Shown one piece after another: positions 61,628-64,000 of a stretch of DNA of 64,000 nt (within the stretch, counting starts at the first letter, position 1; each line of letters begins with the position of its first letter). The stretch is from Bacteroidales bacterium (lineage in GTDB: Bacteria; Bacteroidota; Bacteroidia; Bacteroidales; UBA932). Location of the stretch: positions 1 to 64,000 of the forward strand of contig SUYN01000014.1 of assembly GCA_015060405.1 (NCBI GenBank). Direction: 5' to 3'. The notes under the pieces were generated by a model. That model saw nothing but the letters and a program-made list of their open reading frames with translations. It did not search any database and was not told where the DNA came from. A program made the translations under genes and the position numbers.

Positions 61628-61631
61628 GATT

Positions 61632-62105
61632 ATGAATATTTATGACTTCAAGGTGCGTGACGCCAAGGGCGTGGAGGTACCGATGACAGAATTCAAGGGA
61701 AAGGTTCTCCTTATCGTGAACACTGCAACGGGATGTGGATTCACTCCGCAGTATGAAGGATTGCAGGCACTCTATGACAAGTATCGTGACAAGGGTCTGG
61801 AGATTCTGGATTTTCCATGCAACCAGTTCGGACATCAGGCTCCCGGAACAGAAGAGGAGATCCAGGAGTTCTGCACTCTGAAGTACAGGACTACATTTCC
61901 GCTTTTTGCCAAGATCAATGTAAACGGAAAAGATGCTGAGCCTTTGTTCGACTTCCTGAAGAACCAGAAGGGAGGCTTCCTGGGAGATGACATCAAATGG
62001 AATTTTACCAAGTTCCTCGTTTCCCGCGACGGAGCAGTGGTCGAAAGGTATGCTCCGATGACAAAACCGGAAAGTATTGAAGGTGACATATTGAAACTGC
62101 TATGA
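61632..62105 (+). CDS. Glutathione-peroxidase-family thiol peroxidase
   Basis: 157 residues. The peroxidatic cysteine is Cys35 in NTATGCGFTPQY; the second motif LDFPCNQFGHQAPG carries the Gln and a resolving-type Cys, and WNFTKFLV carries the catalytic Trp/Asn. Bacterial members reduce hydroperoxides, usually with thioredoxin. No signal peptide is present, so it is cytoplasmic. Its stop overlaps the MarR/OhrR-type gene by four bases (ATGA), a translationally coupled pair. It is preceded by the 23-bp repeat array, which may be its control region. Confidence 0.93.
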   Translation: MNIYDFKVRDAKGVEVPMTEFKGKVLLIVNTATGCGFTPQYEGLQALYDKYRDKGLEILDFPCNQFGHQAPGTEEEIQEFCTLKYRTTFPLFAKINVNGKDAEPLFDFLKNQKGGFLGDDIKWNFTKFLVSRDGAVVERYAPMTKPESIEGDILKLL

Positions 62106-62560
62106 ATGAAATGTTGAAACTGGAGAACCAGCTGTGTTTTCCCCTCTATGCATGTGCAAAGGAAGTTATCAGACGGTACACTCCTTTGCTCGAACCGCTT
62201 GGACTTACATATACCCAATATATAGCGATGATGGTGATGTGGGAGCATAAGTCCATCAGTGTCAGGGATATGGGCAAGCTGTTGTTTCTTGATTCCGGTA
62301 CGCTGACACCTATGCTCAAAAAAATGGAAAGGGCCGGCTGGATAAGCAGGAAGAGATCTGTGGAAGATGAACGTATGATGGTCATCTCAATCACGGAAAG
62401 GGGAGAAATGCTCCACGATAAGGCTGAGGACGTACCGGCAAGGCTTGCGGGCTGCCTGACTATGGAGAAGGAGGATGCCCTGCAGCTGTACACTCTCCTG
62501 CATAAGATGATGAAGAATTTTGGAAGAAGTACGATTTCGGCAAGTACAGATAGCAGATGA
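62102..62560 (+). CDS. MarR-family regulator, OhrR type (organic peroxide sensor)
   Basis: 152 residues. The N-terminal LENQLCFPLYACAKEVIRRY places a reactive Cys12 where OhrR proteins have their peroxide-sensing cysteine. The winged helix is SVRDMGKLLFLDSGTLTPMLKKMERAGWISRKRS, followed by DERMMVISITERG. OhrR represses an organic-peroxide-resistance gene until Cys is oxidised. Here the partner is a glutathione peroxidase, not Ohr, an informative swap. It overlaps the genes on both sides by 4 bp. Confidence 0.92.
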   Translation: MNEMLKLENQLCFPLYACAKEVIRRYTPLLEPLGLTYTQYIAMMVMWEHKSISVRDMGKLLFLDSGTLTPMLKKMERAGWISRKRSVEDERMMVISITERGEMLHDKAEDVPARLAGCLTMEKEDALQLYTLLHKMMKNFGRSTISASTDSR

Positions 62561-62976
62561 AGAGGAAAACTTTATTTACAGTAGCTGCTGTCCTGTGGGG
62601 AATCCCAGGCATCATCGTAACTGCTAAAGGCTTCAGTGCATATCGGGAGCAGTCGCCGGATGACATCTGGTGGCTGCTTATGATCACCGCTGCTGTTCTT
62701 GCTTCTTTCTTTCTGATGTTCAGAAGGATTGTTGCAAGATACTGTCAAAGGATTGATTCTCTGCCTGACAAGGTGAAGACATGGCATGCCTTTCCTGTCC
62801 GGGGATGGATTCTGATTGTCTTTATGATGGGACTCGGAATCACGCTTAAGCATATCCCATATATCCCGTCTGCTTTTACTGCGTCATTCTATTCGGGACT
62901 CGGGCCCATGCTGATTGTTGCGGCCGTCAGATTTCTGGCACATCCTCATGCAGCGCATGAACGGCCTACCATATGA
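62557..62976 (+). CDS. Small integral membrane protein of unknown function
   Basis: 139 residues with about four membrane segments (TLFTVAAVLWGIPGIIVTAKG; IWWLLMITAAVLASFFLMF; GWILIVFMMGLGITL; SGLGPMLIVAAVRFLA). No family recognised. It is the third gene of the peroxidase-OhrR operon (ATGA overlap with the regulator). Its 3' end overlaps the convergent methyltransferase-like gene by 11 bp. Confidence 0.7.
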   Translation: MKRKTLFTVAAVLWGIPGIIVTAKGFSAYREQSPDDIWWLLMITAAVLASFFLMFRRIVARYCQRIDSLPDKVKTWHAFPVRGWILIVFMMGLGITLKHIPYIPSAFTASFYSGLGPMLIVAAVRFLAHPHAAHERPTI

Positions 62977-63637
62977 AAGGAATGACCTTGTACCTTACCC
63001 TCTTTTTATAGTCTGCATATCCTTCAAGACCATCGGTCAGGACTTGCTCTTCGTTGCGTATCCTCTTGTTTATCAAGGGGATATATCCAAGCATGATGAT
63101 GAATGAAACCGGTGAGCCGAGTACCAGCGGCATTGACAGGAACAAGAATACTGTTGCCATGTACATCGGATGGCGGACTATGCCATATAACCCAGTATCT
63201 ATCACTTTCTGCCCTTCCTGCACCTCTATGGTTCTTGAAAGGAAGGCGTTTTCCTTCAGGACTTCTGCATATAAAAGGTAGGACAGGATGAAGACGGCTG
63301 CCGCTGTCCACATGCACCAGTCCGGCAGCATGCACCAGCCGAATCTCCAGTTCAGGCCCGCTGTGATGAAGGATAGAACAAACAGCAGGCCGCTCAATGC
63401 CACGACCGTCTTCTGCCCGCTTTCCTTTTCCTTGGCATTGAGTCTCTTGCGGAGCAGGTCCGGACTTTTTGCCAGCATGACGATCCCGGCAATGACCATA
63501 GGCACGAACAGGATTCCCATAAGAAGCCAGCCCTGCCGGTAGGCGGATGAGCCGGCAGGCAGGAACACGAGAAGCCCGACCAGAATCATTCCTGCAATCA
63601 GTTTGACAAGTGACTGTGTAAGTAATGCCTTATTCAT
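62966..63637 (-). CDS. Isoprenylcysteine carboxyl-methyltransferase-like membrane protein
   Basis: 223 residues, five or six membrane segments. The C-terminal ICMT/PEMT motif is GLYGIVRHPMYMATVFLFLSMPLVLGS, then RIRNEEQVLTDGLEGYADYKKRVRYKVIPFIW, the SAM-binding and active-site block. Bacterial members methylate lipids or small molecules; the substrate is unknown. It lies 10 bp downstream of the partial lipoprotein gene on the same strand. Confidence 0.88.
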   Translation of the reverse strand: MNKALLTQSLVKLIAGMILVGLLVFLPAGSSAYRQGWLLMGILFVPMVIAGIVMLAKSPDLLRKRLNAKEKESGQKTVVALSGLLFVLSFITAGLNWRFGWCMLPDWCMWTAAAVFILSYLLYAEVLKENAFLSRTIEVQEGQKVIDTGLYGIVRHPMYMATVFLFLSMPLVLGSPVSFIIMLGYIPLINKRIRNEEQVLTDGLEGYADYKKRVRYKVIPFIW

Positions 63638-63647
63638 AATCTTCGTG

Positions 63648-64000
63648 CTATTCTGCTGTTTCCGATGACCGGACAGGGTCTAGTCTGACATTTATGTCTT
63701 CTGCGGCATATACACCTTCATGCCAGACATCCTGAGGATCTTCGATTCTCTCAAGCCCGACCTCGAGGCTTTCAGTGGCATATTCTCCGTTTTCCTCTCC
63801 GTCGACATCGGTGAATTTAAGAGTCATCCTGTCTGCCGGGAAGGCGGAGCCTTGAACAAGGAACTGTCCGTCATCAGCCGTCCAGGCTGTATCACGCGGC
63901 TCATATTGGTCATCGCTGTAGATGCGGGTCACGGCTATGCCCTTTACAGGCTCACCGGTCACGGCATCTTCAACCTTGCCGCTAATCCTGAATTCCATTA
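63648..64000 (-). CDS. Radical-SAM-associated putative lipoprotein (partial, N-terminus outside window)
   Basis: At least 116 residues; the frame is open at the window edge, so the start and lipobox are not visible. The sequence FRISGKVEDAVTGEPVKGIAVTR, TAWTADDGQFLVQGSAFPAD, LKFTDVDGEENGEY and GVYAAEDINVRL forms a carboxypeptidase-regulatory-like beta-sandwich. This matches my memory of a lipoprotein family found next to radical SAM peptide-maturation genes in Bacteroidales. That partner would lie beyond the window. The internal Met at 63998 should not be taken as the start. Confidence 0.6.
   Translation of the reverse strand, partial: MEFRISGKVEDAVTGEPVKGIAVTRIYSDDQYEPRDTAWTADDGQFLVQGSAFPADRMTLKFTDVDGEENGEYATESLEVGLERIEDPQDVWHEGVYAAEDINVRLDPVRSSETAE

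Noticed and set aside
59456..61631. Insertion sequence or transposon
   Set aside because: No transposase frame, no terminal inverted repeats bounding the whole, and no target-site duplication that I can see.
1..64000. tRNA, rRNA or prophage genes
   Set aside because: No cloverleaf, rRNA segment, integrase or phage structural gene was recognised on either strand by reading; a tRNAscan/Infernal run would be decisive.

Overview
The window looks like a chromosome segment of a gut-type Bacteroidales bacterium (Bacteroidota). The evidence is a SusC/SusD pair with STN domain, ECF sigma factor and FecR anti-sigma factor, many SPII lipoproteins, frequent promoters of the Bacteroidota type (TTG or TTTG, 18-21 bp, then TAnnTTTG), an ABC-F/RlmB/TatAC/ValS core block, KdsC, and a radical-SAM-associated lipoprotein. 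Shine-Dalgarno sequences are mostly absent, as expected for this phylum. The species cannot be fixed from sequence alone.

Layout: 1-127 holds the tail of a PAS-like protein. 653-18195 is a single ten-gene polysaccharide/glycoprotein utilization locus (PUL): SusC, SusD, ECF sigma, FecR, GH5, a five-repeat SusE/F-like surface lipoprotein, GH92, GH5, GH3 and a membrane-anchored M28 peptidase, all on + with gaps of 2-52 bp. 18.5-24.5 kb carries small genes (HTH, rhodanese, deoxyribosyltransferase-like, GreA/B) and a minus-strand operon of a small membrane protein, a Ca/Na antiporter and a Na/Pi cotransporter. 24.6-27.5 kb is a minus operon (hypothetical, epimerase, GH13). 27.7-30.1 kb is aspartase plus glutaminase, followed by a candidate small RNA. 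30.4-35.0 kb holds two minus operons (SDR-ALDH-Maf-CpsB and DUF3467-KdsC). 35.1-37.0 kb is a UbiA/radical SAM pair. 37.2-45.0 kb is a long housekeeping operon (valS to an M19 dipeptidase). 45.0-48.9 kb is EamA, CinA, PyrD and an XRE regulator on minus. 49.4-58.6 kb mixes QueA, an acyltransferase, MscS, a second Ca/Na antiporter, an NfeD protease, RlmD and a second Na/Pi cotransporter.

59.5-61.3 kb is the strangest part: about 1.8 kb with no credible gene, built from nested direct and inverted repeats. It holds a 334-bp direct repeat, a 51-bp hairpin array, TGTCATATCGA-ended palindromes and several near-perfect stem-loops. It is followed by a degenerate 23-bp direct-repeat array that runs up to a glutathione peroxidase/OhrR-type regulator operon (61.6-63.0 kb). 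The window closes with an isoprenylcysteine-methyltransferase-like protein and a truncated lipoprotein.

Functional picture: the PUL would bind, import and hydrolyse a mannose- and glucan-containing or glycoprotein substrate under sigma/anti-sigma control. The remaining genes are ion and phosphate homeostasis, nitrogen release from Asn/Gln/Asp, translation and envelope housekeeping, and peroxide defence. Regulatory structure (small RNA candidate, shared dyads, tandem operators, repeat island) is the least explained and most interesting content.
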